Origin: CBDUQP01 sp965369385
Lineage (GTDB): Bacteria; Planctomycetota; Phycisphaerae; SM23-33
Direction of reading: 5' to 3'
Assembly (NCBI GenBank): GCA_965369385.1
Contig: CBDUQP010000153.1
Span: 1 to 7,228, forward strand
DNA length: 7,228 nucleotides
Below the pieces are notes generated by a model, which worked only from the letters and a program-made list of their open reading frames with translations, did not search any database and was not told the DNA's origin. The stretch's first letter is position 1. Each line of letters opens with the position of its first letter. Shown here piece after piece: positions 6,603 to 7,228 of this stretch. The position numbers were made by a program, and so were the translations under genes.

Positions 6603-7178
6603 CTACGGTTGGACACTTGCAAGTAACGGCTGCTGCGTCGGCTCCTTCACAACCTTACCGGAGATAGCCGACCAACTGAATCCTCCCGTTAGCTGGTAGC
6701 GATTGGGATTGCGATAGTCGCCAACGCTCAGGATGATATCGGCCACATCTGATCCGGCTCGGCCTTCAAACAATGCATAGCCGGTGATGGTATCCGGGCA
6801 CGTTCTTGTTGGGGAATCCCGGGAGAATGCAGAGGCTCGAATGATACTCTGGTGGCCATCCGTCCAGACCACTCTAGCGGTTATGTCACTATACTCATCG
6901 TCCCCGTGCCTATTGTCATGTAGAAGAAACCATATTGCCAGGTCATGATTCGTCTGTTCAACTACGACATCGACGGCGAAGAGGACATACTTGTACCACG
7001 CAGGCGGCATTGGCGAGTTGACGATTATCAGCGGAAAAGCATGGCCAGCAATATCAACGTCGCGTCCCAAGACGCTTGGGGACGTCGGATACAACCTGTC
7101 GCCCTTGCTCTTCGAACGATCCAGCATAACCGAACTGAAAGGCACTACAAGATGCTTCAGCGTCAGAGAGCGGGTCAC
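6603..7178 (-). CDS. Hypothetical protein, 191 residues, first gene of the methylase operon
   Basis: No family is recognised. The frame is bounded by an in-frame TAA at 7206-7208. The only candidate starts near its beginning are GTG7178 (191 residues, weak GGGA upstream) and ATG7127 (174 residues, no clear ribosome site). There is no signal peptide and no convincing membrane segment. The middle (AFPLIIVNSPMPPAWYKYVLFAVDVVVE, split by Pro and charged residues) and the alternating hydrophobic pattern up to about residue 180 suggest a soluble beta-rich fold. Positions such as DLAIWFLLHDNRHGDDE and GGFSWSAIS show no known catalytic motif. The gap to the methylase start is 47 bp on the same strand, so co-transcription is likely and the protein may be an accessory or specificity partner; that role is inference. 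A TATGAT at 7188-7193 on this strand could be a -10 box, but no good -35 accompanies it. Confidence 0.65.
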   Translation of the reverse strand: MTRSLTLKHLVVPFSSVMLDRSKSKGDRLYPTSPSVLGRDVDIAGHAFPLIIVNSPMPPAWYKYVLFAVDVVVEQTNHDLAIWFLLHDNRHGDDEYSDITARVVWTDGHQSIIRASAFSRDSPTRTCPDTITGYALFEGRAGSDVADIILSVGDYRNPNRYQLTGGFSWSAISGKVVKEPTQQPLLASVQP

Positions 7179-7228
7179 TGCTGTCCCATCATAAGTTGAA
7201 TAGGGTTAATTGATTATCGTTTTCATGT

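Noticed and set aside
1..7228. CRISPR array, tRNA or rRNA genes
   Set aside because: No regularly spaced repeats, cloverleaf-like segments or ribosomal RNA motifs were seen on either strand.

Overview
The window looks like an accessory region of a bacterial chromosome with moderate to high GC. No ribosomal or core metabolic gene allows firm placement. The exported protein at the left edge, the style of the IS110 and IS481 proteins and the large solitary methylase would suit Planctomycetota or an environmental proteobacterium, but that is only an impression.

Layout. (1) Positions 1-393, minus strand: the 5' part of a gene for a secreted protein, cut by the window edge. (2) 438-1067, minus: a short but catalytically complete tyrosine recombinase of 209 residues. 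Just upstream of it is an inverted repeat that could hide its ribosome binding site. (3) About 1138-1364: no gene recognised. (4) 1365-1760, plus: a decayed C-terminal piece of a group II intron reverse transcriptase/maturase with one in-frame stop. (5) About 1770-2640, plus: the left part of an IS110-family element. It has a structured, very GC-rich non-coding leader (about 1777-1975) followed by the DEDD half of the transposase. The catalytic-serine half is missing. The leader folds by eye into a perfect 5' hairpin plus two larger interrupted stem-loops, which is the architecture of an IS110 bridge RNA. (6) About 2640-2761: an A-rich junction of unknown origin. (7) 2762-3190, plus: the right end of an IS481-family element, with the transposase C-terminus and a probable terminal repeat. 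(8) 3232-6555, minus: an intact gene of about 1107 residues for an Eco57I/YeeA-class DNA adenine methyltransferase, probably a defence protein. (9) 6603-7178, minus: an unrecognised 191-residue protein just upstream, very likely in the same operon.

How it fits together. The right half is a two-gene, leftward operon (unknown protein, then methylase) that looks like all or part of a restriction or phage-defence locus. The centre is a pile of broken mobile elements (intron RT, IS110, IS481) pointing toward the methylase. The left half has a recombinase that may have mobilised the region. The best candidate for something not yet described is the IS110 leader, a putative bridge RNA beside a transposase that can no longer use it. 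Next is the pairing of the unknown 191-residue protein with the methylase.
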